A stretch of DNA of 47,531 nt from Candidatus Pelagibacter communis (GCF_001180185.1 NZ_CVSS01000013.1:1-47531), one strand, 5' to 3'; counted from the stretch's first letter, positions 7,952 through 16,413 are shown. Notes: a model not told the origin generated them from the letters alone. Numbers and translations: made by a program.

Positions 7952-9166
7952 TTATATCAACTCAGATATTTTTTGTCTTTTATTAATAACTTGAATCTTT
8001 GATCCTTTGATTAATATTTCAATTGGTTTTGCTCTTAAGTTATAGTTTGAAGCTAACGAAGTTCCGTACGCACCTACATCACATATTACTAAAAAGTCTT
8101 TTTCATTTAATTTTTGAAACTTTTTAACTGTAGAAAATCTATCTGTGCTCTCACAAATTGGACCTACAAATTCGTAAGTTTTTTTTGATAACCTACCAGT
8201 TTTTATATATGGCATTACTTTATGTTCAGCACCATATAACGCTGGTCTCATTAAATCATTCATTGCTGCATCCAAAATTATAAAATCTTTTTTATAACCC
8301 TCTTTGATATAAATTACTTTAGTTATTAAAATTCCTGAATCGCCAACAATTGATCTGCCTGGTTCAAAAATAATTTTACAATTATTTTTTTTTAAAAACT
8401 TATCAATGCTTAAGGAGTATTTTTTTAAATTTAATTTTAAATTTCGATGGCTATAGTCTATTCCAATGCCTCCACCTAAATCAACATATTCAAATTTGTA
8501 ATTAGTCTTTTTTATAGTTCTATTCACAACTGAAAGCATATTTTTATAAGGTTTATAATTAAGAATTTGACTACCTATGTGAACACTTAGGCATTTAAGA
8601 TTTAAATTTTTTGAATTTTTTGCATAATTTACTAATTTAATAAATGTTTTTTCATCTACACCAAATTTATTCTCTTTTTTTCCTGTAGAAATTTGACTTA
8701 ATGTTTGTGCATCTGTATTCGGATTCAGTCTAATACCGATATCAATTTTTTTTTTTTTTGATTTTGCAATTTTTTCTATTGTCAAAATTTCACTTTTAGA
8801 CTCTGCGTTTATCAACAATATATTTTTAAGAATTGCATATTCAATTTCACCCTCAGTTTTACCAACTCCTGAAAAAACAATTTTTTTTGGGTTGATACCT
8901 GCCTTAAGGGCCTTCATAAGTTCACCTTGTGAAACGACATCAGCTCCTAAGTCATTATTCTTCAACTCTTTTAGAATAGCTAAGTTTGCATTTGCTTTGA
9001 CTGCATAACAAAATAAGGGTTTTATTTTTTTAAAGTTTTTTTTTAAATTTAAGATATTATTTTTGATAGTTTTTAGCGAATAGCAATATATTGGAGTTTT
9101 AAATTTTTTACCAAGATACCTAATATCAAAATTGTCAAAAATTAATTTATTTTTTTTATAAATCAT
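7952..9166 (-). CDS. lysA: Diaminopimelate decarboxylase
   Basis: LysA decarboxylates meso-diaminopimelate to L-lysine, a PLP-dependent step. The fold-III barrel has the PLP lysine in CYAVKANA (Lys57), the phosphate and pyridine binding segments HIGSQI and GGGIGIDY, EPGRSIVG, and the active-site motif GPICESTDRF contributed across the dimer, then GAYGTSLASNYN near the C terminus. Length is 404 residues. The ATG overlaps the TGA of the lptM-like gene as ATGA. Placement after argH and lptM is a common alphaproteobacterial arrangement. Confidence 0.96.
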   Translation of the reverse strand: MIYKKNKLIFDNFDIRYLGKKFKTPIYCYSLKTIKNNILNLKKNFKKIKPLFCYAVKANANLAILKELKNNDLGADVVSQGELMKALKAGINPKKIVFSGVGKTEGEIEYAILKNILLINAESKSEILTIEKIAKSKKKKIDIGIRLNPNTDAQTLSQISTGKKENKFGVDEKTFIKLVNYAKNSKNLNLKCLSVHIGSQILNYKPYKNMLSVVNRTIKKTNYKFEYVDLGGGIGIDYSHRNLKLNLKKYSLSIDKFLKKNNCKIIFEPGRSIVGDSGILITKVIYIKEGYKKDFIILDAAMNDLMRPALYGAEHKVMPYIKTGRLSKKTYEFVGPICESTDRFSTVKKFQKLNEKDFLVICDVGAYGTSLASNYNLRAKPIEILIKGSKIQVINKRQKISELI

Positions 9167-9297
9167 ATTATAAAAATATTCTGGTTGCTATATCTATCTA
9201 AGTTTTGAACCTTCTCATTAAAAACAGGATCTCCTTTCTTACCACAAGAAACAAGTAGAAGAATTGAGACTATAAAAATTAAAAATAATTTTCTCAT
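9163..9297 (-). CDS. lptM: Small lipoprotein, LptM (YifL)-like, 44 residues
   Basis: A complete 44-codon frame runs from ATG at 9297 to TGA at 9163. It encodes a short signal peptide (MRKLFLIFIVSILLLVSC) ending in a lipobox with Cys18, then GKKGDPVF, matching the C-G-x-K-G-P/D pattern of LptM lipoproteins. LptM assists assembly of the LPS translocon LptDE in the outer membrane; the role here is by analogy. The start overlaps the argH TGA as ATGA and the stop overlaps the lysA ATG as ATGA, so it is embedded in the operon. The argH-lptM-lysA order is well known, which supports the call despite the small size. Confidence 0.87.
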   Translation of the reverse strand: MRKLFLIFIVSILLLVSCGKKGDPVFNEKVQNLDRYSNQNIFII

Positions 9298-10682
9298 AAG
9301 TTTTTTTTATATTTGAATATCATCCTTTTAATATTTTCAAAAGATGTTCCTCCGTAAGATTTTTTAGAATTTACTGAATTTTTTAAAATAAATATTTTAA
9401 GCACTTCAGTTGTTAAGTTTGGTTCAATTTTTTTTAAATCTTCTAATTTTAGCTCTCGGAGTTTCTTTTTTTTCTTTTCAGCTAAATTTACAATTTCAGC
9501 AGTTTTTTGATATGCTTCTCTAAAAGACATTGAATGATTTCTTACTAAATAATCTGCTAAATCTGTGGCAGTAATGAAGCCAGAGTCAGCCAATTCATAC
9601 ATCTTTTTTTTATTTGGTGAAAAATTTTTTAAAATTTCATCCAATATTTTTAAACAATTGATAAGTGTATCATTAGATTTAAAAATTAATTCTTTGTCCT
9701 CTTGTAAATCTTTAAAATAAGATAAAGGCAGCCCTTTTAATATTGTAAGCATTGAAAATAAATTCCCAAAAGCTGTTCCAGTTTTTCCTCTTAAAAATTC
9801 TAATAAATCTGGATTTTTTTTTTGTGGCATTATTGATGATCCAGTAACAACTTTATCTGAAAGATTAATTAAATTATATCCCTCTGAGTTCCAAATAATT
9901 AGCTCTTCCGCAATTCTTGAAATATGCATTGAGCATACAGATATACTAAAAAGAAAATCTAGAACAAAATCTCTATCTGAAACTGTGTCTATAGAGTTAT
10001 TTGTAGGATTATTAAAACCTAATCTTTTTGCAGTATAATTTCTATCAATATTAAAAGATGTTCCTGAAAGAGCAGCTACTCCTAAAGGAGACTCATTTAA
10101 ATTTTCTAAATTATTATTAAATCTTTTTTTATCTCTTCGAAACATTTCAATGTATGCCATAAAGTAGTGGGCTAAAGATATTGGTTGAGCATTTTTAAGA
10201 TGGGTAAAACCTGGCATAATTGTTTCAACATTTTTTTCTGCAATTTTAAGTGTTGACTTAATAATCTTGTTTAAATTAATTACAATTTCTTTGTTTGAAT
10301 TTTTAATCCAAATTTTTAAATCAGTGATTACTTGGTCATTTCTTGATCTTGCAGTGTGAATATATCCCGCATCCTCTCCAATAATCTCAAAAAGTCTTTT
10401 TTCTATATTCATATGAATATCTTCATGTTTTTTATTAAATATAAATTTTTTTTTAACTATTTCTTTTTCTATTTTCTGAAGTCCATAAATAATCTTATTC
10501 TTAATTTTAAAAGATATAATTTTTTGTTTAAACAACATATCAACATGAGCAATTGATCCGAGAATGTCCTCTTTATATAATCTTTTATCAATATCTATTG
10601 AGCTTCCCACTTTTTGAAAAATAGATGATACATCTTTAATTCTAGTGCTCCATATTGCTTGGTTGTTTTTATTTTTAGCCAT
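9294..10682 (-). CDS. argH: Argininosuccinate lyase
   Basis: ArgH splits argininosuccinate into arginine and fumarate, the last step of arginine synthesis. The fumarase/aspartase superfamily signature GSSIMPQKKNPD lies at 281-292 with the catalytic serine Ser283. HTARSRNDQV (109-118) and GFTHLKNAQPISLAHY (158-173) hold the other conserved substrate-binding residues. Length is 462 residues, as expected. The ATG at 10682 is 24 bases from the divergent thioredoxin-like gene, another classic alphaproteobacterial pairing. It heads the argH-lptM-lysA-plsC run. Confidence 0.97.
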   Translation of the reverse strand: MAKNKNNQAIWSTRIKDVSSIFQKVGSSIDIDKRLYKEDILGSIAHVDMLFKQKIISFKIKNKIIYGLQKIEKEIVKKKFIFNKKHEDIHMNIEKRLFEIIGEDAGYIHTARSRNDQVITDLKIWIKNSNKEIVINLNKIIKSTLKIAEKNVETIMPGFTHLKNAQPISLAHYFMAYIEMFRRDKKRFNNNLENLNESPLGVAALSGTSFNIDRNYTAKRLGFNNPTNNSIDTVSDRDFVLDFLFSISVCSMHISRIAEELIIWNSEGYNLINLSDKVVTGSSIMPQKKNPDLLEFLRGKTGTAFGNLFSMLTILKGLPLSYFKDLQEDKELIFKSNDTLINCLKILDEILKNFSPNKKKMYELADSGFITATDLADYLVRNHSMSFREAYQKTAEIVNLAEKKKKKLRELKLEDLKKIEPNLTTEVLKIFILKNSVNSKKSYGGTSFENIKRMIFKYKKNL

Positions 10683-10706
10683 GATAATTACTTATACATA
10701 TTAAAT

Positions 10707-11216
10707 ATGAGATTTTTAATAATTTTTATATTTCTTATTGCAAATGCAAAGGCAGTAGAACCACCAAAAATTAAAAATTTAGTTATTAATAAAGAATATA
10801 AAGTGTATGAAGATATTTCTTTTTTGGACTCAAACAGAAAAATAACTAATTTAGCTGATTATAAGGGTAAATTGGTATTAATCAATTTCTGGGCCACTTG
10901 GTGTGCACCTTGTAAAGAAGAAATGCCATCTTTAGATGCTTTAAAGATTAATCCAAATTTAAAAGATTTAGTAATATTTCCAGTAAATATTGGTAAGGAC
11001 AATTTGAGAAAATCGAGAATATTTTTCGAGGATCTTGGTATAAAAAATTTAGATATTTATTTTGATAACCCTATGACGCTTGCAAAAAAATTTAATTTAA
11101 GAGGTGTTCCAACAACTATTTTATTTAATAAAGAGAATAAAGAATTTGCTAGAGTAATTGGCTCAATTGATTTTACAGATGAAAATTTTTTGAATTGGAT
11201 TAAACAGTATAATTAA
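10707..11216 (+). CDS. TlpA/ResA-like periplasmic thioredoxin-family protein
   Basis: The 169-residue product begins with a short signal or anchor segment (MRFLIIFIFLIANAKA) and has a thioredoxin fold of the TlpA/ResA type. ATWCAPCKEEMPSL carries the redox pair Cys66 and Cys69, and RGVPTTILFNKE contains the cis-Pro loop. Proteins of this family reduce disulfides in the periplasm, for example in cytochrome oxidase or cytochrome c maturation; the client here is unknown. An upstream start at 10659 inside argH is open, but the ATG at 10707 directly precedes the signal peptide. It is divergent from argH, and its TAA shares TTAA with the next gene on the other strand. Confidence 0.88.
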   Translation: MRFLIIFIFLIANAKAVEPPKIKNLVINKEYKVYEDISFLDSNRKITNLADYKGKLVLINFWATWCAPCKEEMPSLDALKINPNLKDLVIFPVNIGKDNLRKSRIFFEDLGIKNLDIYFDNPMTLAKKFNLRGVPTTILFNKENKEFARVIGSIDFTDENFLNWIKQYN

Positions 11217-11416
11217 TCTTTGAAAAAATAGGCAAAAGCTACAAGAATTATAATTGCTAAAAATTGCAAAAGAACTCTAAGTTGCATTAATTTATTAGAA
11301 TATTTTTTGCTTGCGTTTCCTCCTTTAAATAAAGTTCCAATCCCAAGAATCAATACTACTCCTACGGCAATTAAAAGAGTTATAGATAAAACTTTAACAA
11401 ATATTCCTGTAAACAT
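11213..11416 (-). CDS. HIG1-domain (twin transmembrane) small membrane protein
   Basis: The product is 67 residues with two hydrophobic helices (about 6-29 and 48-64) around a basic loop, GGNASKKYSNKLMQLRVLLQ. This resembles the alphaproteobacterial twin-transmembrane HIG1-type proteins, whose eukaryotic relatives associate with respiratory supercomplexes and cytochrome oxidase; that role is not established here. It is a single-gene unit, convergent with the TlpA-like gene (stops share 11213-11216) and 49 bases from the divergent esterase gene. Confidence 0.8.
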   Translation of the reverse strand: MFTGIFVKVLSITLLIAVGVVLILGIGTLFKGGNASKKYSNKLMQLRVLLQFLAIIILVAFAYFFKD

Positions 11417-11465
11417 ATTTATATTGTAAAGTGTTTTTTAAAATAAAAAACAAATTAAATTTATT

Positions 11466-12122
11466 ATGACATTTTGTCTTGATAGCACAATTATAAAACC
11501 TGAGAAAAGTGAAGATATTAACAGTATTGTAGTATTGCTCCACGGATATGGAGGAGACGGTAAAGATATAAGCATGCTCTCTTTGAATTGGAAACGATAC
11601 ATGCCAAATACAATATTTATATGTCCAAATGGACATGAAGTATGCTCAATTAATCCCGGAGGCTATCAATGGTTCGATCTATCATTAGATGATCCTAAAT
11701 ATATATTAGAACAATGTATGAAGGCAGAAAAAAAACTTAATAAGTTTCTAGATGAAATTAAAAGAAAATATAGTCTTGATAATAATAGAATTATCTTGTC
11801 TGGTTTTAGTCAAGGTTGCATGATGTCAATTAATGTTGGCCTAACAGCATCAAAAAAATTCAATAGTATTTTAGGATTTTCTGGAAAAATTATTGACTTA
11901 AACGATTTAAAACAAAGAAAAAAAAATAATACTAGCATCTTATTAATTCATGGAGATCAAGATGATATAGTTTCACCTACTCATTTACTTGAAGCAAAGG
12001 ATTTTCTTTTAAGGGAAAAAATTGATGTGGAGTCGCACCTTATTAGAAATTGTGGACACCATATCCCTATTGATGCATCTAGTATAGCTTTAAACTATAT
12101 GTTAAAAAAATTAACTATTTGA
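11466..12122 (+). CDS. Carboxylesterase / phospholipase-like alpha/beta hydrolase
   Basis: This 218-residue protein fits the Abhydrolase_2 (carboxylesterase/lysophospholipase) family. It shows the oxyanion-loop HGYGGDG early on, the nucleophile elbow GFSQG (113-117, Ser115), the acid in LIHGDQDDIVSP, and the catalytic His in NCGHHIP. No signal peptide is visible, so it is likely cytoplasmic. The natural ester is unknown. It is followed after 42 bases by the HNH gene on the same strand. Confidence 0.9.
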   Translation: MTFCLDSTIIKPEKSEDINSIVVLLHGYGGDGKDISMLSLNWKRYMPNTIFICPNGHEVCSINPGGYQWFDLSLDDPKYILEQCMKAEKKLNKFLDEIKRKYSLDNNRIILSGFSQGCMMSINVGLTASKKFNSILGFSGKIIDLNDLKQRKKNNTSILLIHGDQDDIVSPTHLLEAKDFLLREKIDVESHLIRNCGHHIPIDASSIALNYMLKKLTI

Positions 12123-12164
12123 GAAATATTGATATCATAATTTAATTGATATAAGATTTATTAA

Positions 12165-12734
12165 ATGAACGAATTAATTGAACAAAATGTATCCTTAGAG
12201 AAGTGTCCAGCTCTTGTATTAAATGCTGATTACAGACCTTTAAGTTACTATCCACTTTCTTTATGGTCATGGCAAGATGCAATAAAATCAGTTTTTTTAG
12301 ATAGAGTAATCATAGTTAGTAATTACGATAGAAAAATTAGAAGCCCCTCTTTCGAAATGAAACTTCCAAGTGTAATTGCACTTAAAAGTTACATAGTTCC
12401 TCAAACCAAACCAAGCTTTACACGATTTAATGTTTTTTTAAGAGATAGGTTTTCTTGCCAATATTGTGGCAGTAAAGAAGAATTAACTTTTGATCATTTG
12501 CTTCCTAGATCTAAAGGAGGAGAAACGAATTGGGATAATGTTGTGACTGCATGCTCAAATTGTAACGTTAAAAAAGGGGGAAAATTGCTGAAGGTTTCAG
12601 GAATGAAACTACATCAATATCCTTATCAACCTTCAACAGAAGACTTACATAAAAATGGTAAACATTTTCCACCTAATTATTTGCACAAAAGTTGGATGGA
12701 CTATCTTTACTGGGATGTTGAATTGGAGTCTTAA
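12165..12734 (+). CDS. HNH endonuclease domain protein
   Basis: The 189-residue protein has a classic HNH module with two zinc-binding CxxC pairs: FSCQYCGSKEELTFDHLLP, then GGETNWDNVVTACSNCNVKKG. The His of TFDH, the Asn of NWDN and the final basic segment make up the nuclease site. The N-terminal part (ALVLNADYRPLSYYPLSLWS) is typical of a widespread stand-alone bacterial HNH family that is chromosomal and not linked to introns or phage. Its cellular role is unknown to me; a part in DNA processing is inferred only from the domain. It is convergent with coq7, 5 bases apart. Confidence 0.9.
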   Translation: MNELIEQNVSLEKCPALVLNADYRPLSYYPLSLWSWQDAIKSVFLDRVIIVSNYDRKIRSPSFEMKLPSVIALKSYIVPQTKPSFTRFNVFLRDRFSCQYCGSKEELTFDHLLPRSKGGETNWDNVVTACSNCNVKKGGKLLKVSGMKLHQYPYQPSTEDLHKNGKHFPPNYLHKSWMDYLYWDVELES

Positions 12735-12739
12735 TTTTA

Positions 12740-13270
12740 TTAAATTTTTTCAGAAATATTAATTGCAATCTTTGATCCAGTTTTAATAATTTTATCCATT
12801 ACAAAGTAAAAGCCTTTTTTTGTTGCACCTTTTTCATAAGCAATATCTTTATGATGAAGTTCATCTTCTCTAAATTTAACAATTTTTTTTTTTAATTCTT
12901 TTTCGTTAGAGTCTAATTGATCAATTTGACTTTGATAATGTTTATCGATTACTTCCTCAACAGATGCTGTACACAACATAGCAGCTTTTTTTCCTAATAA
13001 AGTTGAGCCAAAACCTAAGCTAACACCTAATAAATCCCACAATGGAAGAAATTTTGTAGGTTTGATTTTTCTTTTTTTTATTTCCTTCTCAAAAAAATCA
13101 CAATGTTCTTTTTCATGAACTTTCATTTCTTCAATTGTTTTTTTCAGATTTTCATCTTTGATGAGGGTATTTAGTGCAAGTAGCTGTCCTTCATAAATTT
13201 TTACAGCTCCTCGTTCACCGGCGTGATCCACTCTAATGAATTCCTCTATTCTATTTTTTGAGCTTTTCAT
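12740..13270 (-). CDS. coq7: 5-demethoxyubiquinol hydroxylase, Coq7-type di-iron enzyme
   Basis: Coq7 hydroxylates the ubiquinone precursor at the inner membrane using a carboxylate-bridged di-iron centre. Ligand motifs are seen in order: RVDHAGERGAVKIYEGQ, KVHEKEHCDFF (ExxH), SVEEVIDKHY, and FREDELHHKDIAY (ExxH). Length is 176 residues, near the normal size. The ATG at 13270 lies 20 bases inside dsbB. With ubiE and ubiB elsewhere in the window, this is the third ubiquinone gene present. Confidence 0.95.
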   Translation of the reverse strand: MKSSKNRIEEFIRVDHAGERGAVKIYEGQLLALNTLIKDENLKKTIEEMKVHEKEHCDFFEKEIKKRKIKPTKFLPLWDLLGVSLGFGSTLLGKKAAMLCTASVEEVIDKHYQSQIDQLDSNEKELKKKIVKFREDELHHKDIAYEKGATKKGFYFVMDKIIKTGSKIAINISEKI

Positions 13271-13739
13271 AATTTACAAATATTTTTGTTAATAAAATTA
13301 ATAAAACTAAACTTATTACCATATTAAATGAAGTTAATGAAAATCCAAAAATTCTAAATGTCACATCTTTGCAGCTTACAATTTTATCTTTTAGCTGATT
13401 TAATATTTCTTCTTTGGTAATAATATCAGATATATTTTTAAGTCCACAAACTGATGATTCTTCAAAAAAACCCTGTTCAATACCAAAGTGATAAAAAGAT
13501 AGAATAAAAGAAAAAGAGAATGTTATGATTAATAATAAAATAATAAATTGTTCTTTTTTTTTAAACAATAATTTTGTAATTATCAAAAATATAGTTAACA
13601 CATAAGGGATTCTTTGCATTAAGCATAAATTACAAGGTTGATGTCCTAAAATGTATTCTATAAAAAAAGCTGAAATTATTGATACGAAACTAATAAATAA
13701 AATGATATTTAGGTAAATTTGTATTTTATTTTTAAGCAT
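13251..13739 (-). CDS. dsbB: Disulfide bond formation protein B
   Basis: DsbB is a four-helix inner-membrane oxidase that passes electrons from DsbA to ubiquinone. Helices alternate with two periplasmic loops. The first loop carries the redox CNLC (Cys36, Cys39) with the following QRIPY; the second has Cys98 and Cys123. Length is 162 residues. It overlaps coq7 by 20 bases, an apt pairing because DsbB uses the quinone that Coq7 helps make. Upstream, the DedA-family gene ends 4 bases before the dsbB start. Confidence 0.93.
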   Translation of the reverse strand: MLKNKIQIYLNIILFISFVSIISAFFIEYILGHQPCNLCLMQRIPYVLTIFLIITKLLFKKKEQFIILLLIITFSFSFILSFYHFGIEQGFFEESSVCGLKNISDIITKEEILNQLKDKIVSCKDVTFRIFGFSLTSFNMVISLVLLILLTKIFVNYEKLKK

Positions 13740-13743
13740 TAAT

Positions 13744-14337
13744 TTATAATAGTAAATAAATTATAACTCCTATTAGAACAATTAATATACCAATAACTGT
13801 AAACCATTTAGATCCATATTTATCCATAAATTCTGTAAAAAGATTACCAAATTTATAAGAAAGATAAGATACTATAAAAAAACGTAATCCTCTTGAAATA
13901 AAACTTATAAAAATAAAAGTTAAAATGTTAAAACTAATTAAACCACTTGCAATAGTAAAGACTTTGTAAGGTAGAGGTGTAAAACCAGCTAAAAAAAGAA
14001 TTCCTAGCCAAGCGTAAAAACCTTGAGAATTTAATAGATTGTTTTTTAGATCAGCCATTTTATCCTCATAACCATAAAAACTCATAATTTGCATTGATAT
14101 ATCAAAGAAGAAAGCACCAATAAAATATCCTAATATACCTCCCAAAACAGAAAATATTGTAGTAATTAAAAATATTTTTATAAACTCTTTTTTTTTGGAG
14201 ATTACCATAGGCACTATCATTACATCTGGTGGAATGGGAAAAACAGAACTTTCAATAAATGAAACTAACGCTAAATAATATTTAGAATTTTTATGTGCTG
14301 CTAGATTTAAACACTTTTTATATAGAGTATTAAACAT
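13744..14337 (-). CDS. DedA / YqaA-family membrane protein (SNARE-associated domain)
   Basis: This is a 197-residue inner-membrane protein with several hydrophobic helices and the family's hallmark re-entrant segments: SFIESSVFPIPPDVMIVPM near residues 26-44 and AGFTPLPYKVFTIASG around 116-131. DedA proteins are implicated in lipid-carrier flipping, including undecaprenyl phosphate, and envelope homeostasis; YqaA is the closer subfamily by the E-SSVFPIPPD pattern. It starts the dedA-dsbB-coq7 run and is divergent from tRNA-Leu, 59 bases away. Confidence 0.88.
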   Translation of the reverse strand: MFNTLYKKCLNLAAHKNSKYYLALVSFIESSVFPIPPDVMIVPMVISKKKEFIKIFLITTIFSVLGGILGYFIGAFFFDISMQIMSFYGYEDKMADLKNNLLNSQGFYAWLGILFLAGFTPLPYKVFTIASGLISFNILTFIFISFISRGLRFFIVSYLSYKFGNLFTEFMDKYGSKWFTVIGILIVLIGVIIYLLL

Positions 14338-14365
14338 TTTTTGGTTTTATTATAATTTTAGTTCT

Positions 14366-14371
14366 TATACT
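14366..14371 (+). promoter_or_regulatory. Probable -10 element for tRNA-Leu
   Basis: TATACT lies 25 bases before the mature 5' end of tRNA-Leu. The same hexamer is found 22 bases upstream of tRNA-Arg on the other strand (23525-23530). No good -35 box is visible, so this is a moderate call. Confidence 0.4.
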
Positions 14372-14396
14372 ATTTAATAAATAATTAAACTAATAA

Positions 14397-14481
14397 GGGC
14401 GAATGGCGGAACTGGTAGACGCGCACGACTCAAAATCGTGTTTCGCAAGAAGTGAGAGTTCGATTCTCTCTTCGCCCACCA
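14397..14481 (+). tRNA. tRNA-Leu (anticodon CAA)
   Basis: A class II tRNA folds cleanly: acceptor stem GGGCGAA/TTCGCCC, anticodon stem CACGA/TCGTG with loop CTCAAAA (anticodon CAA, reading UUG), a variable arm closed by TTC-GCAA-GAA, and a T arm GAGAG/CTCTC around TTCGATT. The 3' CCA is encoded (14479-14481). The gene for an acyl-CoA synthetase starts just 4 bases after it. Confidence 0.97.
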
Positions 14482-14485
14482 ATTT

Positions 14486-16219
14486 ATGGAACTAAAACAA
14501 ATAAATAGTCTTGTTGAACTTTTTTTTAAGAAATATGAAGAAATAATTTTAAGTAATTCAAAAAATATTGATGATACTTTTTTAGTTTCTCTTAAAGAGA
14601 AAAACAAAGGTAATAAATTATTTTCTTACTCATGGGGAGTTGTTAATAATAAAATCACAGTTTTATCAGAATATTTAAAAAGTATAATATCTAAGGGTGA
14701 TAGGTGTATTTTGTTATCAGAAAATCGACCTGAGTGGCTGATTTCTGATATTTCGATAATGAATGCTGGAGGGGTGACGGTTCCACTTTTTACAACTTAT
14801 TCAGAAAATGATTACAAATATATTATTAACGATTGTAAACCGAAAGTTTGCATTATTTCAAATGATAACCAATTCAGAAAAATTAAAGATTTTATTAAAG
14901 ATGAGACAATTATTATTTCTATAGATCTATTAAATCAAAATATAGTTCATTTTAATGAAATCTTTCAAAAAAATTTTTCTGATAATATTAAAGAAAGCGA
15001 GAAAGAGAAAAAATCATATAACAAAGATATAAAGAGAAATAATCTAGCTTGTATAATTTATACATCTGGAACAACAGGTAATCCTAAAGGTGTAATGTTG
15101 AGCCATGGAGGGATTTTATCAAACTGTGAGGGTGCACAAGAAATTTTGAACTCATTAGTCAAAGATGAAATACCTGTCTTTTTGACTTGGCTTCCTTTAT
15201 CTCACTCTTATGAGCACACTGTTCAATACGTTCAAATATTGTTCAGAGCAAAAGTTTATTATGCCGAAAGTCTAGAAAAATTATTACCGAATATGGCTAT
15301 TGCACAACCAACCATTATGACTGCTGTTCCAAGATTTTATCAAAACTTGTATAGTAAAATTTATTTAAATTTTTCAAAACAGCAGGGATTAAAAAAAAAA
15401 TTAATAGATAAGACTATTTTACTTGGAACTAAAAATTTAAATCAAGAAAAACTGAATTTTAAGGAAAAGTTACTCAATTATTTATGTGAAAAATTAGTTA
15501 GGAAAAAAGTTAGAAATCAATTTGGAGGTAATTTGAAAGCTTTTGTCTCTGGAGGAGGTGCATTAGACAAAAAAATAGGTGAATTCTTAAACTCGATAGG
15601 ATTACCTACTTTACAAGGTTATGGCTTAACAGAGACCTCTCCAGTTGTAAGTTGTAATATCCCAGGAAAAATTAAGATTGAAACTGTAGGTCCACCTTTC
15701 AAAACTAATGAAGTGAGGATTGCTGCTGATGGTGAAATACTTGTAAAAGGTGAAAACCTCATGCTTGGTTATTGGAATATGAAACAAGAGACAGATGAGG
15801 TAATCAAAAATGGATGGTTACACACTGGAGATATAGGTGAAATCACTCAAGAAGGAAACTTAAAAATAACTGACAGAAAGAAAGAAATTATAGTTAACCT
15901 TGGTGGAGAGAATATTTCACCAACAAAAATCGAAAATTTACTTTGTCTTAATGAAAAAATTAAGCAAAGTTTTGTTTATGGTGATAAAAAAACTTATTTA
16001 GTTGCTTTAATTGTAAGTGAAGTTGATAAAAATCGAAAAGAAATTGAAATTTATTTAGAAAATTTAAATAAAAGTCTGTCTTTAGTGGAAAGAGTAAAAA
16101 AATTTAAATTAATTAAAGAGGAATTTACAATTGAAAATGGAATGTTAACTCCTACTTTAAAACTTAAAAGAAAAAAAATTTTACAAAAATACAAAGAAGA
16201 TTTAGAAAAACTTTATTAA
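14486..16219 (+). CDS. Long-chain acyl-CoA synthetase-like AMP-binding enzyme
   Basis: An ANL-superfamily ligase activating a carboxylic acid, probably a long-chain fatty acid, as an acyl-adenylate and then acyl-CoA. Motifs: the P-loop YTSGTTGNPKG (192-202), the A5 motif GYGLTETSPVVSCN, TGDIGEI, and the hinge DRKKEIIVNLGGENISP; the catalytic C-terminal Lys is expected in TLKLKRKKI. Length of 577 residues suits the eukaryote-like long-chain synthetase subgroup. The ATG lies 4 bases after the tRNA-Leu CCA end with no room for a ribosome binding site or promoter, so it is probably read from the tRNA promoter and freed by tRNA 3' processing. Confidence 0.9.
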   Translation: MELKQINSLVELFFKKYEEIILSNSKNIDDTFLVSLKEKNKGNKLFSYSWGVVNNKITVLSEYLKSIISKGDRCILLSENRPEWLISDISIMNAGGVTVPLFTTYSENDYKYIINDCKPKVCIISNDNQFRKIKDFIKDETIIISIDLLNQNIVHFNEIFQKNFSDNIKESEKEKKSYNKDIKRNNLACIIYTSGTTGNPKGVMLSHGGILSNCEGAQEILNSLVKDEIPVFLTWLPLSHSYEHTVQYVQILFRAKVYYAESLEKLLPNMAIAQPTIMTAVPRFYQNLYSKIYLNFSKQQGLKKKLIDKTILLGTKNLNQEKLNFKEKLLNYLCEKLVRKKVRNQFGGNLKAFVSGGGALDKKIGEFLNSIGLPTLQGYGLTETSPVVSCNIPGKIKIETVGPPFKTNEVRIAADGEILVKGENLMLGYWNMKQETDEVIKNGWLHTGDIGEITQEGNLKITDRKKEIIVNLGGENISPTKIENLLCLNEKIKQSFVYGDKKTYLVALIVSEVDKNRKEIEIYLENLNKSLSLVERVKKFKLIKEEFTIENGMLTPTLKLKRKKILQKYKEDLEKLY

Positions 16220-16344
16220 TTAATTTAAATATTTGATTATAAAGCGCATAAACACTAACTTTTTTAATAATAATAAAAAATATTTTTATATTTATTTTTT
16301 TATATTTAATTTTTTTTTATGTTTTTATTAATTAAAATAAAGAA

Positions 16345-16373
16345 TTGACATAACTTGTTTAAAAAAATAAAAA
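16345..16373 (+). promoter_or_regulatory. Promoter of the 25-residue basic peptide gene
   Basis: A perfect -35 box TTGACA (16345-16350) is followed after 17 bases by TAAAAA (16368-16373), a 4/6 match to the -10 consensus in a very A-rich stretch. Transcription would start near 16380, just ahead of the inverted repeat at 16383-16403. The 125 bases upstream (16220-16344) are almost pure A/T with no recognisable gene. Confidence 0.55.
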
Positions 16374-16382
16374 TAAGTTAAT

Positions 16383-16403
16383 AACGAATCAAATTGATTC
16401 GTT
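16383..16403 (+). repeat. Perfect 9-base inverted repeat in the 5' leader of the basic peptide gene
   Basis: AACGAATCA (16383-16391) and its exact reverse complement TGATTCGTT (16395-16403) flank a 3-base loop. It sits between the predicted start of transcription and the ribosome binding site, 10 bases before GGGAG. It could be an mRNA-stabilising 5' hairpin or a dimeric operator. Confidence 0.7.
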
Positions 16404-16413
16404 TAACTAAAAA

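Noticed and set aside
12165..12734. HNH gene as part of an intron or mobile element
   Set aside because: It is a stand-alone chromosomal HNH family member with no intron, intein or repeat flanks.
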